Assembly (NCBI RefSeq): GCF_002119765.1
Contig: NZ_CP021112.1
Coordinates: forward strand, 1,544,501-1,608,500
DNA length: 64,000 nt
Reading direction: 5' to 3'
DNA from: Pseudorhodoplanes sinuspersici
Lineage (GTDB): Bacteria > Pseudomonadota > Alphaproteobacteria > Rhizobiales > Xanthobacteraceae
The first letter of the stretch is position 1; every line of letters starts with the position of its first letter. Made by a program: the position numbers and the translations under genes. The notes beneath the pieces were generated by a model that ran no database searches, was not told the DNA's origin, and saw only the letters and a list, made by a program, of their open reading frames with translations. Below, piece after piece: positions 52,572 through 61,124 of the stretch.

Positions 52572-53495
52572 TTAGGTTTGACGCTTGCTGGAAGGTTCCG
52601 TACGCATCGTCAGCAAAGACTGTGACAACTGCTCGGCAAATTTCGCCGAAGCCACGGGCAAATTACGACCGCGCAATTGTCCGAGCACCAGATCGCCACG
52701 CGGCGCATCGCGCTCATCGATCTCGCGTGTGACGATGCCCCGCCCCTCATCCGAAATTGTACCAATCTGAATCTGAAATGAGATGACGTTGTTGCGCATT
52801 ACCAGATGACGCAGAAACTCGAACGAGTTCGATTGCGCCACGATGTCGAAACGGAAATTGCCGCGGCCCAAAGCTTCATCAAGAAGCTGGCGACCGCCGA
52901 TGCCTTGTTCGGCCAGAGCGACCGGATAAGGCGCGCAATCGCGTAAGCGAATTGTTTTCTTGGCCGCGAGCGGATGAGCCGCCGGCATCACCGCCATCAG
53001 ACGCTGCTCGAACATCATCAGCGGCCGGAAATTCGGCAGATAAGGTGGCCGAAAAACCAGGACGAGATCGACCTCATAGCTTGCAAGGCTTTCCATTGCA
53101 CGGATGTGGTCCTGCACCCGTACGTCGAAATGCACATAGGGGAAGCTCGCCCGATAAGCCGAGACCTCGCGCGGCAGGAATTCCAGCGCCAGCGCCTGAC
53201 TCGCAGCAATCCGGACCGTGCCGCGCCGCATTCCTTTCAGATCCTCGATCTGCGAGCGGACGCGGTCGAGGTCTGCGGTCTGTTCGCGCACGTAATGCAC
53301 AAATAACTCGCCGGCCGCGGTGAGGCGGACGCCGCGGGGCCGGCGCTCGAACAGCGGCGTCTCCAGTTCCTCCTCCAGATCCATAATCCGCCTGTTAACG
53401 GCTGAGGACGTCACATGAAGCTGCTCGGCAGCCTTGCGGATCGACCCGGCCCGGGCCACCGCCTCGAAATAATGCAAAAACCGTAGATGTTTCAT
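52572..53495 (-). CDS. LysR-family transcriptional regulator of the catabolic cluster
   Basis: A 307-residue regulator from ATG 53495 (MKHLRFLHYFEAVARAGS, the standard LysR start); an in-frame ATG at 53543 would add 16 residues. The helix-turn-helix reads SIRKAAEQLHVTSSAVNRRIMDLEEELETPLFER. The effector domain includes VAQSNSFEFLRHLVMRNNVIS. It is divergent from the cysteine-hydrolase gene, so it probably controls the uptake and degradation cluster from 53.6 to 62.6 kb. Confidence 0.88.
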   Translation of the reverse strand: MKHLRFLHYFEAVARAGSIRKAAEQLHVTSSAVNRRIMDLEEELETPLFERRPRGVRLTAAGELFVHYVREQTADLDRVRSQIEDLKGMRRGTVRIAASQALALEFLPREVSAYRASFPYVHFDVRVQDHIRAMESLASYEVDLVLVFRPPYLPNFRPLMMFEQRLMAVMPAAHPLAAKKTIRLRDCAPYPVALAEQGIGGRQLLDEALGRGNFRFDIVAQSNSFEFLRHLVMRNNVISFQIQIGTISDEGRGIVTREIDERDAPRGDLVLGQLRGRNLPVASAKFAEQLSQSLLTMRTEPSSKRQT

Positions 53496-53652
53496 AGCTT
53501 TAACCGTGGCGTTGCCGAAACGCGTCCTGAAGAATGATGCCATTTCGGCATCGGGCCGAAAAGAAATCAGCGGCAGATCGTATCACTGGACTGGCCTAGC
53601 GTCAGCAGGATCGGTGCAAGGGCACCGGCACGGCGATTGCTAGGTTGCGTGG

Positions 53653-54474
53653 ATGCAGGCTCCAGACAGCAAAGAACCGACCGGACATGCTCATAGAAGC
53701 ACGCGAGCAGCCGCTTCCTCGGGCCTGAGCTTCGTTCGTAGGCCCGCGGAGCAGCGGATCGTCTCGATCCTCGTCGACGACATTCCGGTGGCGGTCGATC
53801 TCAACGCCACGGCGCTGATCGTCATCGATATGCAGAACGACTTCTGCCACCCGGACGGCTGGTTCGCGCAGAAGGGCACCGACATCGCCCCCATCACCGC
53901 CGTCATTCCGCAGATCAACGCCCTGGTCGGCGCTGTTCGGGCCAGCGCGCTGCCGGTGATCTGGCTGAACTGGGGTGTTCGCGCGGACCGGGCAAACCTG
54001 CCGCTGATGTTTGCGGAAAAGGGCGCGCGCAATGCCTCGCCGACCTATTCCGATCCCGCGCCCTCCGGCCGCGGACGCATTCTCGTCCGCGACGAATGGG
54101 GTGCGGCGACGGTTGACGCCATGACCGTCGACGCTTCCGACCTGCTCGTCCACAAGCATCGTCTCTCCGGCTTCTGGGACAACGAACTCGACTCGATCCT
54201 GCGTCTGCGCGGCATCACCACGCTGCTCTTCGCCGGTATCAACATCGATCGCTGCGTGTTCTCGACGCTGCAGGATGCAAGCTTCCTCGGCTACGACTGC
54301 ATGCTGGTCGATGACTGCTGCGCCACCGTGTCGCCCGCCTATGTGCGCGACGCGATCCTGTTTCTCATTCGCCAACTGCACGGTGTCGTCACTACAAGCG
54401 ACGCCGTTTTCACTGCGCTCGGCCCGCCGGAGCCGGCATCTCCAACACATCGAGACAACAGGAGTGCGTCATGA
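53653..54474 (+). CDS. Isochorismatase-like cysteine hydrolase (ureidoacrylate/N-carbamoyl amidohydrolase type)
   Basis: A 273-residue alpha/beta amidohydrolase. Catalytic Asp in VIDMQNDFCHPDGWFAQ (about residue 60), Lys in VHKHRLSGFWDNEL and Cys in FAGINIDRCVFSTLQDASFLGY are visible. A 40-residue polar N-tail precedes the fold, as in RutB. Members split carbamoyl or acrylate amides, releasing ammonia and CO2. Its stop overlaps the next ATG by 4 bases, making it the first gene of the operon. The exact substrate is unknown. Confidence 0.85.
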   Translation: MQAPDSKEPTGHAHRSTRAAASSGLSFVRRPAEQRIVSILVDDIPVAVDLNATALIVIDMQNDFCHPDGWFAQKGTDIAPITAVIPQINALVGAVRASALPVIWLNWGVRADRANLPLMFAEKGARNASPTYSDPAPSGRGRILVRDEWGAATVDAMTVDASDLLVHKHRLSGFWDNELDSILRLRGITTLLFAGINIDRCVFSTLQDASFLGYDCMLVDDCCATVSPAYVRDAILFLIRQLHGVVTTSDAVFTALGPPEPASPTHRDNRSAS

Positions 54475-55508
54475 AACTCAAACAGACGTTGCGCTTTGCT
54501 CTGGCGGCGGCCATTGGCCTTGCCGGTGCCGCCGCGCTGTCCGCCCCGGCATCCGCGCAAACCAAACTGAAGATGGTGCTGAACTGGAAATACCAGGGGC
54601 CGCAAGGCTGGTTCTTCCTGGCCGACGATCGCGGCTACTTCAAAGCCGAAGGCCTCGAGGTCACGATGGACCAGGGCAATGGCTCCGGCGCTGCTGTGCC
54701 GCTGGTGGCCAACGGCACCTATGACGTCGGCTTCGGCGACATCAATGCGCTGATCGAACTCGCGGCCAAAAAGCCGGACGAAGCGCCGGTCGCGGTCTAC
54801 GTCATGTATAACCAGCCGCCCTTCACCGTTGCGGTGAAGTCCGACAGCCCGATCAAGGAGCCGAAGGATTTTGTCGGCAAGAAGCTCGGCGGTGCGGCAA
54901 ACGATGGCGCACTGAAGCTGTTCCCCGCCCTGTGCAAAATCACCAAGATCGATTGCAGCAAGGTCGAAATCACCAACATGCAGCCGAACCTGCGCGAGCA
55001 GATGTTGATGCAGGGCCAGGTCGACGGCGTGTTCGGTTATGTCAACACCATTCGCTTCTCGGCAAAGCTGATCGGCGTCGGCGATGACAAGCTACGCTAT
55101 ATCAACTTCGGCGACTACGGCATGGACCTTTATTCAAACGCCATCATCGTTTCCAAGAAGCTGGTGAAAGACAATCCGAAGGCTGTGGCGGGCCTGGTCC
55201 GCGCGATCAACAAGGGCCTGATCGACTCGATCAAGGAACCGGATGCCTCTGTCGCTGCGGTCGCCAAGCGCGAACCACTGATCAAGACACCGGTCGAGCG
55301 CGAACGCTTCGATGCGACGTTGCAGGATGAAATGAACCATCCGGAGATCGCCAAGATCGGCGTCGGCAATGTCGATATGGAGCGCCTGAAGAAGTCGATC
55401 GACATTCTGGTCGAGGCCAACAATCTGCCGCGCAAGCCGGCCGTCGAGGAAATCTTCACACCGGCCTTCCTGCCGCCGGTCGCCGATCTGCCGAAGAAGG
55501 TGTTTTGA
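54471..55508 (+). CDS. ABC transporter periplasmic substrate-binding protein (NMT1/THI5-like)
   Basis: A 345-residue protein with a signal peptide at residues 1-28 (cleavage ASA-QT). It has the SsuA/NMT1 fold: LKMVLNWKYQGPQGWFFLADDRGYFKAEGLEV at the mature N-terminus, LVANGTYDVGFGDINALIE, and NMQPNLREQMLMQGQVDGVFGYV. This family binds pyrimidine-like, sulfonate or nitrogenous small molecules. It is coupled to the upstream hydrolase by an ATGA overlap. It is related to the second binding protein at 60058. Confidence 0.88.
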   Translation: MKLKQTLRFALAAAIGLAGAAALSAPASAQTKLKMVLNWKYQGPQGWFFLADDRGYFKAEGLEVTMDQGNGSGAAVPLVANGTYDVGFGDINALIELAAKKPDEAPVAVYVMYNQPPFTVAVKSDSPIKEPKDFVGKKLGGAANDGALKLFPALCKITKIDCSKVEITNMQPNLREQMLMQGQVDGVFGYVNTIRFSAKLIGVGDDKLRYINFGDYGMDLYSNAIIVSKKLVKDNPKAVAGLVRAINKGLIDSIKEPDASVAAVAKREPLIKTPVERERFDATLQDEMNHPEIAKIGVGNVDMERLKKSIDILVEANNLPRKPAVEEIFTPAFLPPVADLPKKVF

Positions 55509-55525
55509 GGCTGCACGTCGCTGCG

Positions 55526-55784
55526 CCCTCTCCCACTGAACTCGGACTCGCCCGAGTTCAGCACCATGACTAGCAAAGTCGAGCAAGCCCGACTTGCACG
55601 GGAGAGGGCTACCGCAGCGGACGCGGCAACAAGAATGGGTGAGGGGTATTTCTCCACGCTTAAACCCCTCACCCAACTCAACTCGTTGCAACATTTGAGC
55701 AGCCCTCTCCCACTGAACTCGGCCTGCCCGAGTTCAGCATCATGACGGGCAAGTCGGGCAGACCCGACTTGCCTCGGGAGAGGG
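55526..55784. repeat. Composite repeat: two three-way-junction palindromes flanking a hairpin
   Basis: Copy 1 (55526-55608) and copy 2 (55703-55784) each have an outer stem CCCTCTCCC/GGGAGAGGG enclosing a TGAACTCGG...CCGAGTTCA hairpin and an AAGTCG...CGACTT hairpin. Between them GGGTGAGGGG (55637) pairs with CCCCTCACCC (55665-55674). This fills the 337-base gap between the binding-protein and SDR genes. No gene is present. Confidence 0.85.
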
Positions 55785-55845
55785 CACGAGATGCCGACAC
55801 CTGAAAGCGCTGAAACATCCACGAAAAAGACTGCCGGGACATAAA

Positions 55846-56637
55846 ATGGATCTTCAACTCAAAGACAAAGTCACCGTCATCACCGGACCCGCAAAGGGAA
55901 TGGGCGCTGCGATCACCCTCGCCTTCGCAGCGGAAGGCGCAAAACTCGCCTTGATCGGACGCGACACCAAAGCGATCGAGCCTGTCGCCAGGGAAGCGAA
56001 AGACGCCGGCGTCGATGCAATCGTCGTACCCTGCGATCTCACCAAGCCTGATCAATGCGACAAGGCCGCCGATGAAACGCGCAAGGCGTTCGGCCGTATC
56101 GACATCCTGGTGAATGTCGCCGGCGGCTCAGGCCCGGTCGGCAAGACCGGCGCCGAGACAACGCCGAACGAATTCGACGAGATCGTTACACTGAACATGA
56201 ATGGCTGCTTCCACACCATGCGCAGTGTGGTGCCGACGATGATCGCGCAGAAATACGGCAAGATCGTCAATGTCGGCGGCACCTTCGGCATGCGTGGCCG
56301 CGCCGGCCGCATGGCCTATTCCGCATCCAAATGGGGCCTGCGCGGCATCACCAAGAGCTTCGCGCTCGAAATCGGCCAGCACAACATCAATGTCAATTGC
56401 GTCGCACCCGGCATGGTCGATGGCCCGCGCTTTCGCGACAAGGTCTGCGCCGACATGGCCAGGCGCCTCAACATCACGCTCGAAGAGGCGATGGAGCGGC
56501 ACGCCGCCGATTACGCCTTGAAGCGCGTCACGCTCGACAAGGATGTGGCCAACGCTTGCCTGTTTCTGGCCAGCGATGTCTCCCGCCAGATCACCGGCGT
56601 CGATCTTCCGGTCGATGGCGGCTGGGCGATGTTGTGA
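55846..56637 (+). CDS. Short-chain dehydrogenase/reductase
   Basis: A 263-residue NAD(P)-dependent SDR. The cofactor loop TGPAKGMGAAITLAFAAEGA (TGxxxGxG), the NVAGGSG segment, and the catalytic YSASKWGLRGITKSFALEIG (YxxxK) are present. The C-terminus ITGVDLPVDGGWAML is typical of classical SDRs. Its place between ABC and amidohydrolase genes suggests it oxidises or reduces an intermediate of the same degradation route. Confidence 0.88.
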   Translation: MDLQLKDKVTVITGPAKGMGAAITLAFAAEGAKLALIGRDTKAIEPVAREAKDAGVDAIVVPCDLTKPDQCDKAADETRKAFGRIDILVNVAGGSGPVGKTGAETTPNEFDEIVTLNMNGCFHTMRSVVPTMIAQKYGKIVNVGGTFGMRGRAGRMAYSASKWGLRGITKSFALEIGQHNINVNCVAPGMVDGPRFRDKVCADMARRLNITLEEAMERHAADYALKRVTLDKDVANACLFLASDVSRQITGVDLPVDGGWAML

Positions 56638-56710
56638 GGGGGACGATGATGATCCGCATTGAACACGACGTCGACTGTGTGCTCCCTCCCCTCTTGCTTC
56701 GCTTTCTTCA

Positions 56711-56895
56711 CCTCCCCCCGCCGAAGTCGAGTGTTCTCGACTTCGGCCACCGTTCACTTGGTGCAAGTCGGAAACATCCGACTTGCACTGGGGGAGGTCG
56801 GCGAGCGCAGCGAGCCGGGAGGGGGGTAAGCAACGAACTTCGCATTTGCATCTCACCCCCCTCCCTAACCCTCCCCCGCAAGGGGGGAGGGAACG
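56711..56895. repeat. Third three-way-junction palindrome plus family B hairpin
   Basis: Outer stem CCTCCCCC (56711) with GGGGGAGG (56790-56797) encloses CCGAAGTCGAG-TGTT-CTCGACTTCGG and GTGCAAGTCGG-AAACAT-CCGACTTGCAC. It has the same architecture as 55526 but mostly different arms. A family B stretch with CCCTCCCCCGCAAGGGGGGAGGG follows (about 56848-56892). It fills the 346-base gap before the cyclic amidohydrolase. No gene is seen. Confidence 0.8.
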
Positions 56896-56983
56896 CCACT
56901 GAGCCAGCGGCGAGATCCTCGGTCGCAATCTTCACGGCAAAGCTCTCAGTTGCTGCCTTGGCATCGCGTCGCGGAGCCGTGCG

Positions 56984-58426
56984 ATGACCGTCACCGCAGA
57001 CCTCGTCATTCACAACGGCATCGTCGTCACACCGGATTCCGCCGTGCCGGCCAGCATCGCCATCAAGGACGAAAAAATCATCGCCGTCGGTGCTGCCGAT
57101 GCGATGCCGCCCGCTCAAGAAATTCTCGATGCGAAGGGCCTGCATATCCTGCCCGGCGCGATCGACGTGCATGTCCACTTCCGCGATCCTGGCTATCCCA
57201 ACAAGGAAGACTGGGAGAGCGGTACGGCCGCCGCAGCTTTCGGCGGCGTGACCACCGTGTTCGACATGCCGAACACCATCCCGCCGACCGGCAATGCAGA
57301 AATCCTTGCGGCCAAGCACAAGATCGCCGCGGAAAAAGCGCATGTCGATTTCGGCCTCTATGGGCTGCTTGGCGAAGACACGATCGACAATGTGCCCGAT
57401 CTCGTCAAAGGCGGCGTGATTGGCTTCAAGCTCTATATGGGCAACACTTTCGGCAAGATCCCCTCGCCGTCAACCGGCGCGATGCTGGAGGCGTTCGAAG
57501 TCGTCGCCGAAACCGGCAAGCGCATCTCTCTGCATGCCGAGACCAACACGATCATGGAGCGGCGGCAGACACGGCTGACGCAGGCCGGACGCCATGATCC
57601 GCTGGCGCACATCGCTTCGCGTCCGGCTGTGGTTGCAGTCGAGGCCGTCAGCCGCGCTTGCATCCTGTCGGAATGGACCGGCGCACGCATCCACATCCTG
57701 CACATCTCGTCCGCCGACGAGCTTCGTCCCTTGCGCGAAGCCAAGGCGCGTGGCGTCGATGTCACCGGCGAGACCTGTCCGCAGTATCTCTTCCTCTCGA
57801 CCGATGACTATGACCGTTTCGCCGGTGTAATCCGCGTCAATCCACCAGTCCGCGAGAAGGAAAACCAGGAGCCGATCTGGTCGGCTTTAGCCGACGGCAC
57901 GGTGGACATGATCGCCACCGACCATGCACCGCATACGCCGGAAGAGAAAACACGCAATGACATCTGGGCGGTCGATTGCGGCTTTCCTGGCGTCGAAACA
58001 CAAATGCCCGCAATGCTGACGGAAGTGAATGCCGGCCGCATGTCGATCAGCGATTATGTGCGCTGGAGCGCCTTCAATCCGGCCAGGACCTGGGGGCTTT
58101 ATCCACGCAAGGGCGCCATTCAGGTCGGCTCGGATGCCGATATCGCATTGGTCGATCTTGGCCATGCCTGGACGATCGACGATGCCAAGATCCAGTCGCG
58201 CTCGAAGATTTCGCCCTGGCATGGCCGCAAGGTGAAGGGCCTGCCGATCCACACCATCGTGCGCGGCCGCTTTGTCATGCGCGACCGCACGCTCGTGCCG
58301 GGAACGCGCGGCCATGGACGCTCTGTCCACACCATCCAAGAGATGCCGGCGCCGGATGTCCGCAATGCGGACAAGACGATGAAAGCGGTTACCTCCTCGC
58401 ACCGATCAGCAGAGAATGCAGCATGA
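56984..58426 (+). CDS. Cyclic amidohydrolase (dihydroorotase/allantoinase/dihydropyrimidinase family)
   Basis: A 480-residue zinc hydrolase. The metal-binding HVHFRDPG (near residue 60), the Lys in IGFKLYMGNTFG that is likely carboxylated (near 151), His in SLHAETN and ILHISS, and the Asp of ATDHAPHTPEEK near 305 are all in place. The DPGYPNKEDWESGTAAAAFGGVTT pattern fits dihydroorotase or allantoinase equally. Because the neighbours are catabolic and pyr genes are absent, a ring-opening role in purine/hydantoin-like degradation is more likely than pyrimidine synthesis (inference). Confidence 0.87.
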   Translation: MTVTADLVIHNGIVVTPDSAVPASIAIKDEKIIAVGAADAMPPAQEILDAKGLHILPGAIDVHVHFRDPGYPNKEDWESGTAAAAFGGVTTVFDMPNTIPPTGNAEILAAKHKIAAEKAHVDFGLYGLLGEDTIDNVPDLVKGGVIGFKLYMGNTFGKIPSPSTGAMLEAFEVVAETGKRISLHAETNTIMERRQTRLTQAGRHDPLAHIASRPAVVAVEAVSRACILSEWTGARIHILHISSADELRPLREAKARGVDVTGETCPQYLFLSTDDYDRFAGVIRVNPPVREKENQEPIWSALADGTVDMIATDHAPHTPEEKTRNDIWAVDCGFPGVETQMPAMLTEVNAGRMSISDYVRWSAFNPARTWGLYPRKGAIQVGSDADIALVDLGHAWTIDDAKIQSRSKISPWHGRKVKGLPIHTIVRGRFVMRDRTLVPGTRGHGRSVHTIQEMPAPDVRNADKTMKAVTSSHRSAENAA

Positions 58427-59256
58427 CGACGCGGCCCAAACGCCTGCTCCATGACGAGGCCTTCGTCGAGCTTGAGGATGTCGAACTCGTCTATGGACGC
58501 GGCGACAAAAGAGTTCAGGCACTCACTGCGACGAACCTGTCGATCGCCAAGGGCGATTTCGTTGCGCTGGTCGGACCGTCCGGCTGCGGCAAATCGACGA
58601 TTCTGAAACTCGTCACCGGCCTTCTCAAAGCCAGCAAGGGCTATGTCTATGTGTCGGGCCGCGAGGTCGGCGCCGAGCCGATGCGGGTCGGCATGGCCTT
58701 TCAGAATCCGACATTGCTGCCGTGGAAGACGATCCGCGACAACGTGATGCTGCCGCTGAAGATCGTGCCGCCGTTCCGGCAGGAATTCCGGCAGAAGCGC
58801 AAGACCGAGTTTCGCGATCGCGTCGAAGCCTTGCTCAAGCAGGTTGGTCTTGCCGGCTTCGGCGACAAATATCCCTGGCAATTGTCCGGCGGGATGATGC
58901 AACGCGCCTCGCTCTGCCGCGCGCTGATCCATGATCCGCAGCTTCTGATGCTGGACGAACCGTTCGGCGCGCTCGATCAATTCACGCGCGAGGAATTGTG
59001 GGCGATCATGCAGGACCTCTGGATGACGCGCAAGCCAACCGTGCTGCTGGTCACGCACGATCTGAAGGAAGCCGGCTTTCTCGCCAACCGCATCTGCGTG
59101 ATGCAGGCGCGCCCCGGCCGCATCATCGATGACTCCGTCGTCGACTTCGCGCGGCCGCGCAATATCGACATGGCCTATACGCCCGAATTCGTCACCATGA
59201 CGCAGCGCCTGCGCGAACTGATCATTGCCAACCGCCCGAACAAGGAAGCCGCATAA
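58423..59256 (+). CDS. ABC transporter ATP-binding protein (SsuB/TauB type)
   Basis: A 277-residue ATPase starting at an ATG overlapping the previous stop. Walker A GPSGCGKSTILKLV, Q-loop MAFQNPTLLPWKTIRDNV, signature LSGGMMQRASLCRAL, Walker B LLMLDEPFGALD and His-switch LVTHDLKEAGFLA are all visible. An insertion of ~14 residues follows MLPLKIVPPFRQEFRQK. It energises import together with the adjacent permease and binding proteins. Confidence 0.94.
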   Translation: MTTRPKRLLHDEAFVELEDVELVYGRGDKRVQALTATNLSIAKGDFVALVGPSGCGKSTILKLVTGLLKASKGYVYVSGREVGAEPMRVGMAFQNPTLLPWKTIRDNVMLPLKIVPPFRQEFRQKRKTEFRDRVEALLKQVGLAGFGDKYPWQLSGGMMQRASLCRALIHDPQLLMLDEPFGALDQFTREELWAIMQDLWMTRKPTVLLVTHDLKEAGFLANRICVMQARPGRIIDDSVVDFARPRNIDMAYTPEFVTMTQRLRELIIANRPNKEAA

Positions 59257-60029
59257 TGAATCCGCAGCTTCGCCGCCGCATCGCCTCGGCCGCTCTGATC
59301 ATCTGCTTCTTCCTGTTGTGGGAGTTCCTGTGCCGCGCCTTCAACATCAGCGATATCGTGCTGCCGAAACCAAGCCAGATCATCGTCACGCTGATCGAAC
59401 GCTTTCCGGCGCTATGGCCGCATACGCTGCAGACACTCTATACAACACTGCTGGGCTTCAGCTTCGGCATTCTGATCGGGGTGTTGCTCGGCATTCTGGT
59501 CGGATCATCCAGGCTCGCTTATGACGTCGCCTATCCGCTGTTGATCGGTTTCGCCTCGATCCCGAAAGTCGCCGTCGTGCCGATCTTTGTGTTGTGGTTC
59601 GGCGCCGGTGCCGTGCCGGCCGTGCTCACCGCGATGATCATGTCGATGTTCCCGATCGTGGTGAATGTCGCGACCGGCCTTGCCACCACCGAGCCCGAGC
59701 TCGAGGACGTGATGAAGACATTGCGGGCCAGCAAGCTCGACATTCTCTGGAATGTCGGCCTGCCGCGCGCGATGCCCTATTTCTTCGCCTCGCTGAAAGT
59801 GGCGGTGACGCTCGCCTTCGTCGGCGTGGTGCTGTCGGAAACGGTGGCGTCCAACCGCGGCATCGGCAACGTGATGATGATCGCGTCGTCGTCGTTCGAC
59901 GTGCCGCTGGTGTTCGCCGGTCTGTTCATTCTCGCCATCATGGGTGTGTCGCTCTACGTGATTTTCTCGCTGATCGAGATGCGCATCACCGGCTGGGCCC
60001 ATCGCAAGGATGAGTTCGCCATTGGTTAA
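59256..60029 (+). CDS. ABC transporter permease (SsuC/TauC type)
   Basis: A 257-residue inner-membrane permease of the BPD family. About six transmembrane helices are present, starting with SAALIICFFLLWEFLCRAF. The EAA loop is near residue 170 (DVMKTLRASKLDILWNVGLPRAMPYFF). The A of its ATG is the last base of the ATPase stop. It forms a nitrate/sulfonate/pyrimidine-type importer with its neighbours. Confidence 0.93.
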   Translation: MNPQLRRRIASAALIICFFLLWEFLCRAFNISDIVLPKPSQIIVTLIERFPALWPHTLQTLYTTLLGFSFGILIGVLLGILVGSSRLAYDVAYPLLIGFASIPKVAVVPIFVLWFGAGAVPAVLTAMIMSMFPIVVNVATGLATTEPELEDVMKTLRASKLDILWNVGLPRAMPYFFASLKVAVTLAFVGVVLSETVASNRGIGNVMMIASSSFDVPLVFAGLFILAIMGVSLYVIFSLIEMRITGWAHRKDEFAIG

Positions 60030-60057
60030 GTGCCAAGTATTTTTTGAGAGGACTATC

Positions 60058-61089
60058 ATGATGATGTTACGCTTGATCGGCGCGCTCGCTTGCTGCGTGT
60101 TGTTATTTGTTTCCTCCGCATCCGCGCAGGCCACAAAGATTCGTTTCACGCTCGACTGGAAATTGCAGGGCATCCATGCCTGGTATTACTGGGCCAAGGA
60201 CAAGGGCTATTTCAAAGCCGAGGGCCTCGACGTCTCGATTGATCAGGGCGAGGGGTCAGCGGCGACTGTGACGCGCATCATGTCCGGCGCCTATGATGCC
60301 GGTTTCGGCGACGAAAACGCAGTTATCCAGACGGCCGCGCAGAAGCCGGGCGAGGCCCCGGTGATGGTGTACATGATCTACAGCAGGGCACCTTTCGCCC
60401 TTCTCACCAAGGCGGGCAGCGCGGTCAAGACGCCCAAGGATCTCGCCGGCCGCAAGCTCGGCACGCCGCCGGGCGGCGCGTCGTTCAAGCTGCTGCCGCT
60501 GCTGGCAAAGAACAACGGCATTGAGGTGTCGTCGATCAACGTCACCAACGTGGCACCTAATCTGCAGGAGCAGATGCTGCTGCAGGGTCAGGTCGATGCG
60601 ATCGCGGTCTTCACTGCGACCAGCTACATGAATCTCGTCTCGCTGAAGCTGGATCCGGACAAGGACTTCCGCTGGTTGTATTACGCCGATTCCGGGCTCG
60701 ACCTGTATTCCAACGGCGTGATGGTCTCACCGAAGCTCGCGAAGGAAAAGCCGGAAGCGGTGAAGGGTCTGGTGCGCGCCGTCAATCGCGCGGTCAGGGA
60801 GGTGATGGCCGATCCCGACGCCGCTATCGAATTGCTCGCAAAGACCGAGCCGCTGATCAACAAGGACATCGAGAAGCGCCGCCTGCTCTATGTCTACAAG
60901 ACCCTGATCGATACGCCTGAAGCCCGCAGCGCGGGACTTGGCGATGTCGATGACGCCCGCCTGACCAAGTCGGTCGACATCATCGCGCAGGCCTTCGAGC
61001 TGCCACGCAAGCCCGGCGCAAGCGAGGTCTTCGACCGCTCGTTCCTGCCGGCCAAGCCAGAGCGGATGCCTCCGGCCCTCAAGCCGTAA
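60058..61089 (+). CDS. Second ABC substrate-binding protein (NMT1/THI5-like)
   Basis: A 343-residue secreted binding protein. The first of three consecutive ATGs (60058) follows GAGAGGACTATC; residues 1-24 form a signal peptide ending ASAQ. FTLDWKLQGIHAWYYWAKDKGYFKAEGLDV parallels the first binding protein at 54471, as do SGAYDAGFGDENAVIQ and NVAPNLQEQMLLQGQVDAIAVF. Two diverged binding proteins sharing one ATPase and permease suggest two related ligands. Confidence 0.9.
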   Translation: MMMLRLIGALACCVLLFVSSASAQATKIRFTLDWKLQGIHAWYYWAKDKGYFKAEGLDVSIDQGEGSAATVTRIMSGAYDAGFGDENAVIQTAAQKPGEAPVMVYMIYSRAPFALLTKAGSAVKTPKDLAGRKLGTPPGGASFKLLPLLAKNNGIEVSSINVTNVAPNLQEQMLLQGQVDAIAVFTATSYMNLVSLKLDPDKDFRWLYYADSGLDLYSNGVMVSPKLAKEKPEAVKGLVRAVNRAVREVMADPDAAIELLAKTEPLINKDIEKRRLLYVYKTLIDTPEARSAGLGDVDDARLTKSVDIIAQAFELPRKPGASEVFDRSFLPAKPERMPPALKP

Positions 61090-61124
61090 CAACCATCGCC
61101 TTCACGTTCAGTACCGGAATTGCC

